From Arthrobacter russicus (GTDB lineage Bacteria > Actinomycetota > Actinomycetes > Actinomycetales > Micrococcaceae): 64,000 nt of DNA. Shown here piece after piece: positions 8,906-18,284 of this stretch. Numbering within the stretch: position 1 is the stretch's first letter; each line of letters begins with the position of its first letter. The notes beneath the pieces were generated by a model that was given only the letters and a program-made list of their open reading frames with translations, did not search any database and was not told the origin of the DNA. Both the position numbers and the translations under genes were made by a program. The stretch lies in the NCBI RefSeq assembly GCF_031454135.1, contig NZ_JAVDQF010000001.1, positions 3,754,560 to 3,818,559 of the forward strand, written 5' to 3'.

Positions 8906-9685
8906 ATGACAGTAACGTGGGACCCACAGCGATACGTCCAGTTCGGGGATTTCCGGAACCGGCCCTTTTTCGACCTGACCGCACGGGTTTTGGCCGATCG
9001 ACCCGCCTCGGTGGTCGATCTGGGTTGCGGCCCCGGCAATTTGACCGGCACGCTCGCCGCCCGGTGGCCGCAGGCCCGGGTGCTCGGCCTGGATTCCTCA
9101 CCTGAGATGATCTCCGCCGCAACGGCGGCGGAACATCCGCAGAATCTGAGTTTCTCGGTGGCCGACGTGGTGGACTGGCAACCCGCAGCCGACACCGACG
9201 TGGTGGTGACCAATGCCGTGCTGCAGTGGGTGCCGGAGCACCGGGAACTGCTCCCGGCCTGGCTCGCGGCGCTGCGGCCCGGAGCATGGTTCGCGATGCA
9301 GGTGCCGGGGAATTTCGGCGCGGCCTCACATGTCCTGATGCGCGAAGTGGCGGAGTCGCCAGTTTGGCGGGACCGGCTCGACGGCGTGCTCCGGCACGAG
9401 GACGCGGTGGGCGAGCCGGCGGACTACTTGGAGATTTTCCTGGCTGCCGGGATGCGCGCCGACGCCTGGGAAACCACTTATCAGCAAGTGCTGCAAGGGC
9501 CGCATCCGGTGCTGGACTGGGTGCGCGGCACCGGCCTGCGCCCGGTGCTCAATGCGCTCTCCACGGACGCCGCGGCAGCCTTCGAGGCGGAATACTCGGC
9601 TCGGTTGGACCTGGCGTATCCGCAACGCGACTTCGGCACGGTCTTCCCGTTCCGACGAATCTTCGTGGTGGGCCGGAAGATCTGA
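8906..9685 (+). CDS. tam: Trans-aconitate 2-methyltransferase-like SAM enzyme
   Basis: A 259-residue class I SAM-dependent methyltransferase, closest by pattern to Tam, which methylates trans-aconitate, an inhibitor formed from the citric-acid-cycle intermediate cis-aconitate. It begins TWDPQRYVQFGDFRNRPF, the hallmark Tam N-terminus; SAM motif I VVDLGCGPGNLT lies near residues 34-45, the acidic ribose-binding residue in GLDSSPEM near 58, and VVTNAVLQWVPEH near 103. GGAGG precedes the ATG at 8906, so the upstream in-frame ATG at 8882 is not needed. It is divergent from the helicase and convergent with the hydrolase that follows, so it is probably a single-gene unit. Family is certain; the substrate is inferred. 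Confidence 0.87.
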   Translation: MTVTWDPQRYVQFGDFRNRPFFDLTARVLADRPASVVDLGCGPGNLTGTLAARWPQARVLGLDSSPEMISAATAAEHPQNLSFSVADVVDWQPAADTDVVVTNAVLQWVPEHRELLPAWLAALRPGAWFAMQVPGNFGAASHVLMREVAESPVWRDRLDGVLRHEDAVGEPADYLEIFLAAGMRADAWETTYQQVLQGPHPVLDWVRGTGLRPVLNALSTDAAAAFEAEYSARLDLAYPQRDFGTVFPFRRIFVVGRKI

Positions 9686-9706
9686 AACCGGACCGCAGGC
9701 GGTGAT

Positions 9707-10378
9707 TCACCAGCCCCGGGCGAGCCAATCCGCCAACTGGGGCCGTTCGGCACCGAGTGTGGTGCCGGCACCGTGCCCCGGATGCACCACGGTGTCGTCC
9801 GGGAGCCGGTCGAAGATCCGTTCCTTGACGTCGCGGAACAGCTGGTCGAACCGGGCCGGGTCCCGATCGGTGTTGCCGACGCCGCCCGGGAACAGCGAGT
9901 CCCCGGTGAACAGGTGCGCCGGACCGGTCGGGTCCCGGTAAAGCAAGGCGATGGACCCCGGCGTGTGCCCGCGCAGCGCGATCGCTGCCAACTCGAAACC
10001 GTCGAATTCGCCGATGTCGCCGTCGCCGACCGGGCTGTCCGTGGCCACTTCGATGTCCGGCGCGTCCGGTGCCCCGGCGACGGTGCGCGCGCCGCTGGCC
10101 GCCACGACCGCGGCCAACGCCCGGACGTGGTCCCAGTGCGAGTGCGTGGTGATCACCGCCTGCAGCTTCGGCGGCCGTCCATCGGCGGTGTCCGCGCTCG
10201 CGGATGCGAGCATTCCGAAGATCGCCGGCGCGTCGTCGGCGGCATCGATGAGCACCTGGCTGCCGCTCGTGCGGGAGGTCAGCAGGTAGACGTTGTTGTC
10301 CATCGCGCTGACCGAAATCCGGCGGATGGTCAGGAGCGGGCTCTGCAAGAGCACTTCGGGCAGCTGCGATTCGACCAT
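9707..10378 (-). CDS. Metallo-beta-lactamase-fold hydrolase
   Basis: A 223-residue metallo-hydrolase of the glyoxalase II-like branch of the MBL fold. The metal motif THSHWDH lies at residues 78-84; further ligands are in GHTPGSIAL, FTGDSLFPGG and the C-terminal HPGHGAGTTLG. These residues bind two Zn or Fe ions. The size and the GDSLFPGGVGNT block match the YcbL/hydroxyacylglutathione-hydrolase group. As most actinobacteria use mycothiol rather than glutathione, a thioester of another thiol is a more likely substrate than S-lactoylglutathione; this is inference. It is convergent with tam and divergent from the MarR gene, so it is probably monocistronic. The ATG at 10378 gives a normal length. 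Confidence 0.87.
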   Translation of the reverse strand: MVESQLPEVLLQSPLLTIRRISVSAMDNNVYLLTSRTSGSQVLIDAADDAPAIFGMLASASADTADGRPPKLQAVITTHSHWDHVRALAAVVAASGARTVAGAPDAPDIEVATDSPVGDGDIGEFDGFELAAIALRGHTPGSIALLYRDPTGPAHLFTGDSLFPGGVGNTDRDPARFDQLFRDVKERIFDRLPDDTVVHPGHGAGTTLGAERPQLADWLARGW

Positions 10379-10431
10379 GCTGCAAGATTAGCCGAGGCCG
10401 GGCGGCGGAGCTGATTCGATAAGGTATATAG

Positions 10432-10444
10432 TTGACTTAGTCAA
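10432..10444. promoter_or_regulatory. Perfect palindrome upstream of the MarR gene (candidate operator)
   Basis: TTGACTTAGTCAA is a perfect 6-1-6 inverted repeat 22 bp before the MarR start, immediately after a TATAGT hexamer (10427-10432) that could be a -10 box. MarR proteins usually bind short palindromes over their own promoter, so this is the natural autoregulatory site. Binding is inferred from position and symmetry only. Confidence 0.6.
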
Positions 10445-10465
10445 GCAATTTTTCTGGGAGGAATC

Positions 10466-10963
10466 ATGGCGGTCGAGGATCAAACCCTCGTCGACCTGGT
10501 CAATGAAGTATTCCGGCTTTTCCGGACGCTCAAAAGCCTGTCGCACGAACCTTCAGTGGAAGGCCCGAGGTTGGCCCACATCGGGATCATCGGGCTTTTG
10601 GCCCAGTCCGGGGAATGCCGGGCCAGCGCCCTCGCGGAGATGATCGGCGTCGGGCCCAGTGCGCTGAGCCGGCAGCTGGCCGATCTGGCGGAACAGGGTC
10701 TGGTGCTCCGCCGGCCCGATCCGGAGGACGGACGGGCCACCTTGATCAAAGTCTCCCCGGAAGGCGCGCAAGTCCTGGCCGGAGTGATGTCGCAGCGCGC
10801 CGATCGGATGCGGCAGCGGCTGCGGGGCTGGAACGAGGCCGAAGCCCGGGACGCACTGGCCGCCGTCGCGCGGCTGGCGAATGCGCTCCAAGGCAGCACG
10901 CCGTCCCCGGTGCCGGAGGCGGCAGACGCCCCGGCGGCAGAGGGTTCGCCGGAACTTCGCTGA
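10466..10963 (+). CDS. MarR family transcriptional regulator
   Basis: A 165-residue winged-helix regulator. The DNA-binding segment covers ASALAEMIGVGPSALSRQLADLAEQGLV (about residues 54-81, two helices), followed by the wing RRPDPEDGRATLIKVSPEG (about 83-101), the signature DxRxxxxxLT-like part of MarR proteins. Helices at both ends form the dimer interface; the last ~25 residues are Pro/Ala-rich and probably disordered. A Shine-Dalgarno GGGAGGA precedes the ATG. It lies 139 bp upstream of a two-gene ABC exporter read in the same direction, so it most likely represses itself and that exporter until a toxic ligand binds. The ligand is unknown. Confidence 0.9.
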   Translation: MAVEDQTLVDLVNEVFRLFRTLKSLSHEPSVEGPRLAHIGIIGLLAQSGECRASALAEMIGVGPSALSRQLADLAEQGLVLRRPDPEDGRATLIKVSPEGAQVLAGVMSQRADRMRQRLRGWNEAEARDALAAVARLANALQGSTPSPVPEAADAPAAEGSPELR

Positions 10964-11102
10964 GAGGCGAATTTCCGCGACAATCCGAACATTTGCTGAC
11001 AATCTGATTGCCTGAGCGTAGTTTTGGTCCGGGGGATTGCTCAAGATTGAAGCTTGCCGGGCGACTTCCGCCTGGCAATCGGGCGCACCGCAGGAGGATC
11101 CT

Positions 11103-12845
11103 TTGTTATTCCGGTTGATTGCGAGGAACCTGGCTCCGCACAAGGCAGTGCTGAGCGGCATCGTGGTTCTGCAATTGCTTTCCGTCGTGGCGACGTTGTA
11201 CCTGCCCACCCTGAACGCGGACATCATCGACGAGGGCGTGGTCAAGCAGGACACCGGCACGATTTATTCGCTCGGCCTGTGGATGCTGCTGATTTCTTTG
11301 GGGCAAATCATCTGCGCGATCGCCGCCACCTATCTGAGCGCCCGGCTGGCGATGACCGTGGGCCGGACCATCCGCAGTGACCTGTTCCGCAAAGTGGAAT
11401 CATTCTCCGCCCGGGAAGTCGGCACTTTCGGCGCGCCTTCGTTGATCACCCGGACCAGCAACGACGTGCAGCAGATCCAGATGCTGACCTTGATGTCGTT
11501 CACCATGATGGTGACCGCGCCGATCATGTGCATCGGCGGAATCGTGCTCGCCCTGCAACAGGATGTCCCGCTCTCCGGATTGCTCCTGGTGATCATCCCG
11601 GTGCTGGTGATCGCGATCGGGCTGATCGTGCGCAAACTGGTTCCGCTGTTCCGCAAAGGCCAGGCCCAGCTGGACGCGATCAACGCGGTCCTGCGGGAGC
11701 AGATCATGGGGGTGAGCGTGATCCGCGCCTTCGTGCGCCGGGAACACGAAGCTGCCCGGTTCGACGTGGCCAACCGCAACCTCACCAGGACCCAGCTCGG
11801 CGCCGGCCGGCTGCTGTCGCTGATGTTTCCGATCATCATGGCCGTGGTCAGCATGGCCTCGGTCGGGGTGCTCTGGTTCGGCGGCCTGCGGATCGACGCC
11901 GGCGGTATGCAGATCGGTGCCTTGACCGCCTTTTTGAGCTACATCATGCAGATCCTGATGGCGGTCATGTTCGCTTTGTTCATGTTCATGATGATCCCGC
12001 GGGCAGCGGTCAGCGCGGAACGGATCCAGGCGGTGCTGAACACCGAATCCTCGGTGTTGGACGCTGCCGGCGCGCGGACGCTGCCGGACCTGGACGGCAG
12101 CATCGAATTCCGGGACGTCGAGTTCAGCTATCCGGGGGCCGAGGCGCCGGTGGTCTCCGGGCTGAGCTTCCAGGCCAAACCGGGCACCACGACGGCGGTG
12201 ATCGGTTCCACCGGCAGCGGAAAGACGACCTTGATCAATTTGATTCCGCGGCTTTTGGACCGCACCGGAGGGAACATCGCGTTGGGCGGGGTGGAAAGCC
12301 ACCAGCTCACCCTGGACTCCTTGCGGTCCTCGATCGGTCTGGTGCCGCAGAAGGCGTATTTGTTTTCCGGAACCGTGGCCTCGAATGTGCGCTTCGGCAA
12401 ACCCGATGCGAGCGAAGCGGAAATCTGGGCGGCCTTGGAAATCGCCCAGGCAGCCGATTTCGTCCGGGAACTGCCGGACGGGCTGGACGCACCGATAGAA
12501 CAGGGCGGGGCGAATGTCTCCGGCGGACAGCGGCAGCGGTTGTGCATTGCCCGGGCGATCATCGGCCGGCCCAAGGTCTATCTTTTCGACGACAGTTTTT
12601 CGGCGCTCGACTTCAGCACCGACGCCAGGCTCCGTGCGGCGTTGAAACCGGTGACCACTGAGGCGACCGTGATCCTGGTGGCGCAGCGGGTCAATACGAT
12701 CCGGCATGCGGACAACATCCTGGTCCTGGACGAGGGCAGGCTGGTCGGCCAAGGCACCCACGACCAGCTGATGGCGGACAATCCGACCTATCAGGAGATC
12801 GTCACCTCGCAGCTCACCGCCGAAGACCAGGAGAATGCCGCATGA
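11103..12845 (+). CDS. ABC exporter, degenerate-site half (heterodimer subunit 1)
   Basis: A 580-residue half-transporter: six membrane helices (about residues 1-320) then a nucleotide-binding domain with Walker A GSTGSGKTT near 362, signature VSGGQRQR near 471 and Walker B VYLFDD. The residue after Walker B, normally a catalytic Glu, is Asp497 (LFDDSFSALD), the pattern of the inactive site in asymmetric exporters such as TM287/288, LmrCD and BmrCD. The start is taken as TTG 11103 because AGGAGG (11092-11097) lies five bases upstream; an earlier TTG at 11037 would add 22 uncharged residues without a ribosome site. It overlaps the next gene by four bases (ATGA). Probably exports drugs or lipids; substrate unknown. 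Confidence 0.9.
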   Translation: MLFRLIARNLAPHKAVLSGIVVLQLLSVVATLYLPTLNADIIDEGVVKQDTGTIYSLGLWMLLISLGQIICAIAATYLSARLAMTVGRTIRSDLFRKVESFSAREVGTFGAPSLITRTSNDVQQIQMLTLMSFTMMVTAPIMCIGGIVLALQQDVPLSGLLLVIIPVLVIAIGLIVRKLVPLFRKGQAQLDAINAVLREQIMGVSVIRAFVRREHEAARFDVANRNLTRTQLGAGRLLSLMFPIIMAVVSMASVGVLWFGGLRIDAGGMQIGALTAFLSYIMQILMAVMFALFMFMMIPRAAVSAERIQAVLNTESSVLDAAGARTLPDLDGSIEFRDVEFSYPGAEAPVVSGLSFQAKPGTTTAVIGSTGSGKTTLINLIPRLLDRTGGNIALGGVESHQLTLDSLRSSIGLVPQKAYLFSGTVASNVRFGKPDASEAEIWAALEIAQAADFVRELPDGLDAPIEQGGANVSGGQRQRLCIARAIIGRPKVYLFDDSFSALDFSTDARLRAALKPVTTEATVILVAQRVNTIRHADNILVLDEGRLVGQGTHDQLMADNPTYQEIVTSQLTAEDQENAA

Positions 12846-14788
12846 GCATGATGGGGCGCGGCGGGCCGCCGCAGAAGGCCATCGCCTTCGGAGCCAGCCT
12901 GAAACGGATCCTCGGTCTGATGCGGCCGGATCGGTTGCGGATGGCCTGGGTGATTTTCCTGGCCGCAGTTTCGGTGCTGCTCTCGGTGGCGGCGCCGAAA
13001 GTCCTGGGGCACGCGACCGACTTGATCTTCCAAGGCGTGGTCGGCAAGATGCTCGGCGGGCAGTTCCCCGCCGGAACCAGCAAGGAGCAGGCGGTGGCTG
13101 CGCTCCGGGCGGCGAACCAAGGACAGCTGGCCGACTTGGTCAGCGGGACCGATGCCGTGATCGGGCAGGGCATCGACTTCCAAGCGCTCGGCTGGGTGAT
13201 GCTCTCGGTGCTGCTGCTCTACGTGATCTCGTTCTTCTTCAACTGGAGCCAGGGCTACATCACCACCGGGATCGTGCAACGGGCGATGTACCGGCTGCGC
13301 CAGGACGTCGAAGCGAAACTGGACCGGTTGCCGATGCGCCACTTCCAAGAAGCTTCGCGCGGCGACGTGCTCAGCCGGGTCACCAATGACATCGACAATT
13401 TCGCCCAGACGCTCAACCAGACCCTGACCCAGCTGCTGACCTCGGTGCTGACCGTGATCGGCGTGATCGCGATGATGTTCTCGATCTCCTGGTCGCTGGC
13501 CCTGATCGCACTGTGCTCGGTGCCGTTGATCGCCGGCATCACGGTGCTGGTGGCCCGGCGCTCGCGGGTGCAGTTCGTGGCACAGTGGAAGACCACCGGC
13601 GAACTCAACGGGCATATCGAGGAGATGTTCACCGGGCATGAGATCGTGAAGGCTTTCGGCCAGCAGAAGGCCGCGATCGAGAAGTTCGAGCTGGCCAACG
13701 ACGGGCTGTACAAGTCCAGTTCCAAAGCCCAGTTCATCTCCGGAATCATCATGCCCTCGACCGGGTTCGTCGCGAATCTGAGCTATGTGGCGATCGCCGT
13801 CGTCGGGGCTCTGCAGATCACCGCGGGGCAGATCACCTTGGGCTCGGTGCAGGCCTTCATCCAGTACTCGCGGCAGTTCAGCCAGCCGATCGCGCAGATC
13901 GGCGGAATGATCAACCTCCTGCAATCCGGGGTGGCTTCCGCGGAACGGGTCTTCAAACTGCTCGACGAGCCGGAACAGAGCCCGGACCACGAACCGGCTG
14001 CCAGCCTGGGCCGCCCGGGCGAGCCGATCCAGGGCCGGGTGGTCTTCGACCGGGTCGATTTCAGTTACAAAGCGGACGAGCCGCTGATCGAAGACCTCTC
14101 CCTGGTCGCAGAACCGGGCCAGACGGTGGCTATCGTGGGGCCGACCGGGGCGGGCAAAACCACCCTGGTCAATTTGCTGATGCGGTTCTACGACATCGAC
14201 TCCGGAAAGATCTCGATCGACGGCGTGGACACCGCGCAGTTGACCCGGGACGACCTCCGGCAACGGTTCGGCATGGTGTTGCAGGACGCCTGGCTGTTTT
14301 CCGGGACGATCCGGGACAATCTCGCCTACGGCCGGCTCGACGCCTCCGAGGCGGAGATCATCGAAGCCGCAGAGGCGACCTATGTGGACCACTTCGTGCG
14401 GGCGCTCCCGGACGGCTACGACACGGTGCTTTCCGACGACGGCGATTCGCTGAGTCAGGGGCAGCGGCAACTGATGACCATTGCCCGGGCTTGGCTGGCC
14501 AATCCGTCGATCCTGATCCTGGACGAAGCCACGAGTTCGGTGGACACCCGTACCGAGGTGCTGATCCGGCAGGCGATGGGCAGGCTCCGCGAGGACCGGA
14601 CGAGCTTCGTGATCGCGCACCGGCTGTCCACGATCCGGGACGCGGATCTGATCCTGGTGATGGACCACGGCCGGATCATCGAACAGGGCACCCATGAGGA
14701 GCTGCTGGCGGCCGGCGGTTTTTACGAAAAGCTTTACATGTCCCAGTTCGGGGACCCGATGGTGGAAGAACAGGTGCCTACGGTATGA
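12842..14788 (+). CDS. ABC exporter, catalytic-site half (heterodimer subunit 2)
   Basis: A 648-residue ABC exporter half, longer than its partner because of an insertion between helices 1 and 2 (about residues 60-110) that is probably extracellular. Walker A GPTGAGKTT is near 432 and Walker B ILILDEATSSVD carries the canonical Glu562. Its signature loop is LSQGQ (537-541) rather than LSGGQ. In heterodimeric exporters the altered signature completes the same degenerate site as the Asp of the partner, which is exactly what is seen here. Gene order and coupling (ATGA at both ends) support a co-translated heterodimer regulated by the flanking MarR and GntR proteins. It pumps outward; the cargo cannot be told from sequence. 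Confidence 0.92.
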   Translation: MSMMGRGGPPQKAIAFGASLKRILGLMRPDRLRMAWVIFLAAVSVLLSVAAPKVLGHATDLIFQGVVGKMLGGQFPAGTSKEQAVAALRAANQGQLADLVSGTDAVIGQGIDFQALGWVMLSVLLLYVISFFFNWSQGYITTGIVQRAMYRLRQDVEAKLDRLPMRHFQEASRGDVLSRVTNDIDNFAQTLNQTLTQLLTSVLTVIGVIAMMFSISWSLALIALCSVPLIAGITVLVARRSRVQFVAQWKTTGELNGHIEEMFTGHEIVKAFGQQKAAIEKFELANDGLYKSSSKAQFISGIIMPSTGFVANLSYVAIAVVGALQITAGQITLGSVQAFIQYSRQFSQPIAQIGGMINLLQSGVASAERVFKLLDEPEQSPDHEPAASLGRPGEPIQGRVVFDRVDFSYKADEPLIEDLSLVAEPGQTVAIVGPTGAGKTTLVNLLMRFYDIDSGKISIDGVDTAQLTRDDLRQRFGMVLQDAWLFSGTIRDNLAYGRLDASEAEIIEAAEATYVDHFVRALPDGYDTVLSDDGDSLSQGQRQLMTIARAWLANPSILILDEATSSVDTRTEVLIRQAMGRLREDRTSFVIAHRLSTIRDADLILVMDHGRIIEQGTHEELLAAGGFYEKLYMSQFGDPMVEEQVPTV

Positions 14789-15180
14789 GTGTGACAAAAA
14801 CCAAGCCGGTCGACGGCGGCCTTTCAAGCTGGCGGCCGGCCGCGGGGAGTTCGGTGGCGCCTTTCGAGCAGCTGCGCCTGCTGATTGCGGACCTGATCGG
14901 CCGGGGCGTGCTCCCGGTGGGCTCGAAGCTGCCCACGGTCCGGGCGCTGGCCTCCTCGAGCGGTTTGGCGGTGAACACCGTAGCCCGGGCATTCCGCGAA
15001 CTGGAGAGCGCCGGCGTGGTGCACACACTGGGCCGCGGCGGCACCGTGGTGGCCGCATCCGGCGATGCGATCCGCGAACAGGTGGCGCAGGCCGCGGCGG
15101 AATTCGCCGCAGTGGTGCACGGCCTGGGGCTTCCGGAAGCCGATGCCCTGGCCATCGCGGGGGCAGCGTTGCGGCGGTGA
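14785..15180 (+). CDS. GntR family regulator, YtrA-like
   Basis: A 131-residue regulator with a GntR winged helix: PFEQLRLLIADLIGRGVLPVGSKLPTVRALASSSGLAVNTVARAFRELESAGVV spans about residues 26-79, the LPTVR...VNTVARAFREL block being diagnostic. The C-terminal part is short (about 45 residues, helical), as in the YtrA subfamily, whose members control ABC transporter operons and lack a large ligand domain. It overlaps the exporter gene by four bases, so it is co-transcribed with it. A regulator at each end of the exporter (MarR upstream, GntR downstream) suggests two-signal control or feedback. Confidence 0.88.
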   Translation: MSVTKTKPVDGGLSSWRPAAGSSVAPFEQLRLLIADLIGRGVLPVGSKLPTVRALASSSGLAVNTVARAFRELESAGVVHTLGRGGTVVAASGDAIREQVAQAAAEFAAVVHGLGLPEADALAIAGAALRR

Positions 15181-15272
15181 CTGGCACCCCGACTCGATAC
15201 TGTCGGTGGCTCCGGCTAAGCTGACCGCGGAACAAACGTCATTCGAAGACATTTTCGATTAGGATATGAGTC

Positions 15273-18194
15273 GTGCCTAAAGCTGCTGAATCTTCCCTTG
15301 CCCCGACGCGCGAGCTGAACAGCGTCCGCGAACCGGTGAAACGCCCGGACATGTCCCGCCTCGTGGTCAAAGGGGCGCGGGAACACAATCTGCGCAATGT
15401 CGATCTGGACCTGCCCCGGGACTCGATGATCGTGTTCACCGGGCTTTCCGGCTCCGGAAAATCCTCGCTCGCCTTCGACACGATCTTCGCCGAAGGGCAA
15501 CGCCGTTATGTGGAGTCGTTGTCCGCCTATGCCCGGCAGTTCCTCGGCCAAGTGGACAAGCCGGACGTCGACTTCATCGAAGGTTTGTCGCCCGCGGTCT
15601 CGATCGACCAGAAGTCGACCTCCAAAAATCCGCGCTCCACAGTGGGCACGATCACCGAGATCTACGATTACATGCGTTTGCTCTGGGCCCGGGTGGGCCG
15701 CCCGCATTGTCCGATCTGCGGCGAGCCGGTGGCCAGGCAGACCCCGCAGCAGATCGTGGACCAATTGCTGGAGATGGCCGAAGGCACCCGGTTCCAGGTC
15801 TTGGCCCCGGTGGTCCGCGGCCGGAAGGGCGAGTTCGTCGACCTGTTCAAGGAACTGACCGCCAAGGGCTACTCCCGGGCCAAGGTGGACGGCGAATTGA
15901 TCCAGCTCGCCGAAGCCCCGAAGCTGGGCAAACAGTACAAGCACACCATCGAGGTCGTGGTCGACCGGTTGGTGGTCCGCGACGGGATCCAGCAACGGCT
16001 CACGGACTCCGTGGAGACCGCATTGCTGCTCGCCGAGGGCCGGGTGCTGGTGGAACTGGTCGATGTTGCGGAGGACGACGCCGAGACCGTGCGGATCCGG
16101 AGCTTCTCGGAGAACTTGGCCTGTCCGAACGAACATCCGCTGGCGATCGACGAGATCGAGCCGCGGTCCTTTTCCTTCAACAACCCGTTCGGCGCGTGTT
16201 CGGCATGTTCCGGAATCGGCACGAAGCTGGAAGTCGACGAAGAACTCGTGGTGCCCAATCCGGCCCTGCCGTTGGGCGAAGGAGCAATCGCACCCTGGTC
16301 CCTGGGCGCGGCGACCACCGAATACTGGAACCGCCTGCTCGAGGGGCTGGGCAAGGAGCTCGGCTTCGATCTGGGCATGCCGTGGCGGAAACTCTCCACC
16401 GAAGCCAGGCAGGCGATCCTGCACGGCAAAGACCACAACGTGGTGGTGCAGTACCGAAACCGCTTCGGCCGGGAACGCAAGTACTCGACCGGATTCGAAG
16501 GCGTCATCCAGTACATCCACCGCAAGCACCTGGAAACCGAGTCGGATTACGCCCGGGACCGCTATGAAGAGTACATGCGGCAGGTCCCGTGCCCGGAGTG
16601 CGGGGGTGCCAGACTGAACCCGGCCTCGCTTTCGGTGCTGATCAACAACAAGTCGATCGCCGCGGTGGCTGCGATGCCGATGCGCGAATGCTTCGAATTC
16701 CTCTCCTCGCTCGAACTGACCGACCGGGAAGCGCAGATCGCCGCCCAAGTGCTCAAGGAAATCCAGGCCAGACTTACCTTCCTGCTCGACGTCGGCTTGG
16801 AATACCTGAATCTGGAGCGGGCCTCGGCCACGCTTTCCGGCGGTGAAGCGCAACGGATCAGGCTCGCCACCCAAATCGGTTCCGGTTTGGTCGGCGTGCT
16901 GTATGTGCTCGATGAACCTTCGATCGGGTTGCACCAACGGGACAACCGCCGGCTCATCGAGACGCTCACCAGGCTCCGGGACCTCGGCAACACGCTGATC
17001 GTGGTGGAACACGACGAGGACACCATCCACGAAGCGGATTGGGTGGTCGACATCGGACCGGGCGCGGGGGAGCACGGTGGCCAGGTGGTGCACTCCGGGC
17101 CGTTGGCGGGCCTGCTCAGCAATACTTCTTCGTTGACCGGGGATTACCTCTCCGGACGGAAGAAGATCGAAGTCCCGGCGAAGCGGCGCAAGTTCGACAA
17201 GAAGCGGGTGCTCAAAGTCGTCGGCGCCCGGGAGAACAACCTGCGCAACCTCGACGCGGTGTTCCCGCTGGGTGTTTTCACCGCGGTCACCGGGGTCTCG
17301 GGCTCCGGAAAGTCGACCCTGGTCAACGAGATCCTGTACAAGGTGCTCGCGAACAAGCTCAACGGCGCCAAGCAAGTCGCCGGTCGGCACACCAAGGTCG
17401 AAGGGCTGGAGCAACTGGACAAGGTGGTGCACGTCGACCAGAGTCCGATCGGCCGGACTCCGCGTTCCAACCCCGCCACCTACACCGGAGTCTTCGACAA
17501 TATCCGGAAGCTCTTCGCGGAGACCACTGAAGCCAAGGTCCGCGGATACCAGCCGGGGCGGTTCTCGTTCAACGTCAAAGGTGGGCGCTGCGAAGCGTGT
17601 TCCGGAGACGGCACCTTGAAGATCGAAATGAACTTCCTTCCCGATGTCTATGTTCCGTGCGAAGTCTGCCACGGTGCACGCTACAACCGGGAGACCTTGG
17701 AGGTGCATTACAAGGGCAAGACCATTGCGGACGTGCTCAATATGCCGATCGAAGAGGGCGCCGAGTTCTTCGCGGCCTTCACCCCGATCGCCCGGCACCT
17801 CAACACCCTGGTCGACGTCGGCCTGGGCTATGTCCGATTGGGCCAGCCGGCCACCACGCTCTCCGGCGGCGAAGCGCAACGGGTGAAGCTGGCCTCCGAG
17901 CTGCAGAAGCGTTCCAACGGGCGGAGCATCTACGTGCTCGATGAACCGACTACGGGCTTGCATTTCGAAGACATTCGCAAGCTGCTCCTGGTCTTGCAGG
18001 GATTGGTGGACAAAGGCAACACCGTGATCACCATCGAGCACAACCTCGATGTGATCAAGAGCGCCGATTGGTTGATCGACTTGGGTCCGGACGGCGGTTC
18101 TGGAGGCGGCCAGATCATCGCCACCGGCACCCCGGAGACGGTAGCCAAGTCCACCGAGAGCTACACTGCGGCCTTCCTCCGCGAGGTGCTTTGA
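15273..18194 (+). CDS. uvrA: UvrABC system protein A (damage-recognition ATPase)
   Basis: UvrA dimers scan DNA for bulky lesions and load UvrB. The 973-residue product holds two ABC-type ATPase modules: Walker A1 [10 protein letters not shown] near residue 54 and [10 protein letters not shown] near 675, with signatures [12 protein letters not shown] near 526 and [12 protein letters not shown] near 867. Zinc sites include CPICG near 149, CSACSG and CPECGG in the first half, and the C-terminal zinc finger CEAC...CEVC near 772-797 (20 residues between the pairs). GTG at 15273 follows TTAGGAT and gives about 20 extra residues before the conserved start of the family; the internal ATG at 15351 (MSRLVVKG) is the alternative. 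No convincing SOS box was found in the 92-bp leader. Confidence 0.97.
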   Translation: MPKAAESSLAPTRELNSVREPVKRPDMSRLVVKGAREHNLRNVDLDLPRDSMIVFTGLSGSGKSSLAFDTIFAEGQRRYVESLSAYARQFLGQVDKPDVDFIEGLSPAVSIDQKSTSKNPRSTVGTITEIYDYMRLLWARVGRPHCPICGEPVARQTPQQIVDQLLEMAEGTRFQVLAPVVRGRKGEFVDLFKELTAKGYSRAKVDGELIQLAEAPKLGKQYKHTIEVVVDRLVVRDGIQQRLTDSVETALLLAEGRVLVELVDVAEDDAETVRIRSFSENLACPNEHPLAIDEIEPRSFSFNNPFGACSACSGIGTKLEVDEELVVPNPALPLGEGAIAPWSLGAATTEYWNRLLEGLGKELGFDLGMPWRKLSTEARQAILHGKDHNVVVQYRNRFGRERKYSTGFEGVIQYIHRKHLETESDYARDRYEEYMRQVPCPECGGARLNPASLSVLINNKSIAAVAAMPMRECFEFLSSLELTDREAQIAAQVLKEIQARLTFLLDVGLEYLNLERASATLSGGEAQRIRLATQIGSGLVGVLYVLDEPSIGLHQRDNRRLIETLTRLRDLGNTLIVVEHDEDTIHEADWVVDIGPGAGEHGGQVVHSGPLAGLLSNTSSLTGDYLSGRKKIEVPAKRRKFDKKRVLKVVGARENNLRNLDAVFPLGVFTAVTGVSGSGKSTLVNEILYKVLANKLNGAKQVAGRHTKVEGLEQLDKVVHVDQSPIGRTPRSNPATYTGVFDNIRKLFAETTEAKVRGYQPGRFSFNVKGGRCEACSGDGTLKIEMNFLPDVYVPCEVCHGARYNRETLEVHYKGKTIADVLNMPIEEGAEFFAAFTPIARHLNTLVDVGLGYVRLGQPATTLSGGEAQRVKLASELQKRSNGRSIYVLDEPTTGLHFEDIRKLLLVLQGLVDKGNTVITIEHNLDVIKSADWLIDLGPDGGSGGGQIIATGTPETVAKSTESYTAAFLREVL

Positions 18195-18284
18195 ACCGCA
18201 GCCGAGGCGGCCGCACCGGTGATAGATATGCCGTGACAGGCATGGATGTTCGGTGCAGGCTGCTAGTCGTGAGAAACTAGGGCG

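Noticed and set aside
12791..15235. Long minus-strand open frame opposite the ABC exporter
   Set aside because: Shadow frame rich in His/Arg/Asp; the plus-strand frame carries all ABC motifs.
15181..15272. LexA/SOS box before uvrA
   Set aside because: GAAC and TCGAA elements occur but do not form the required symmetric box with matching spacing.
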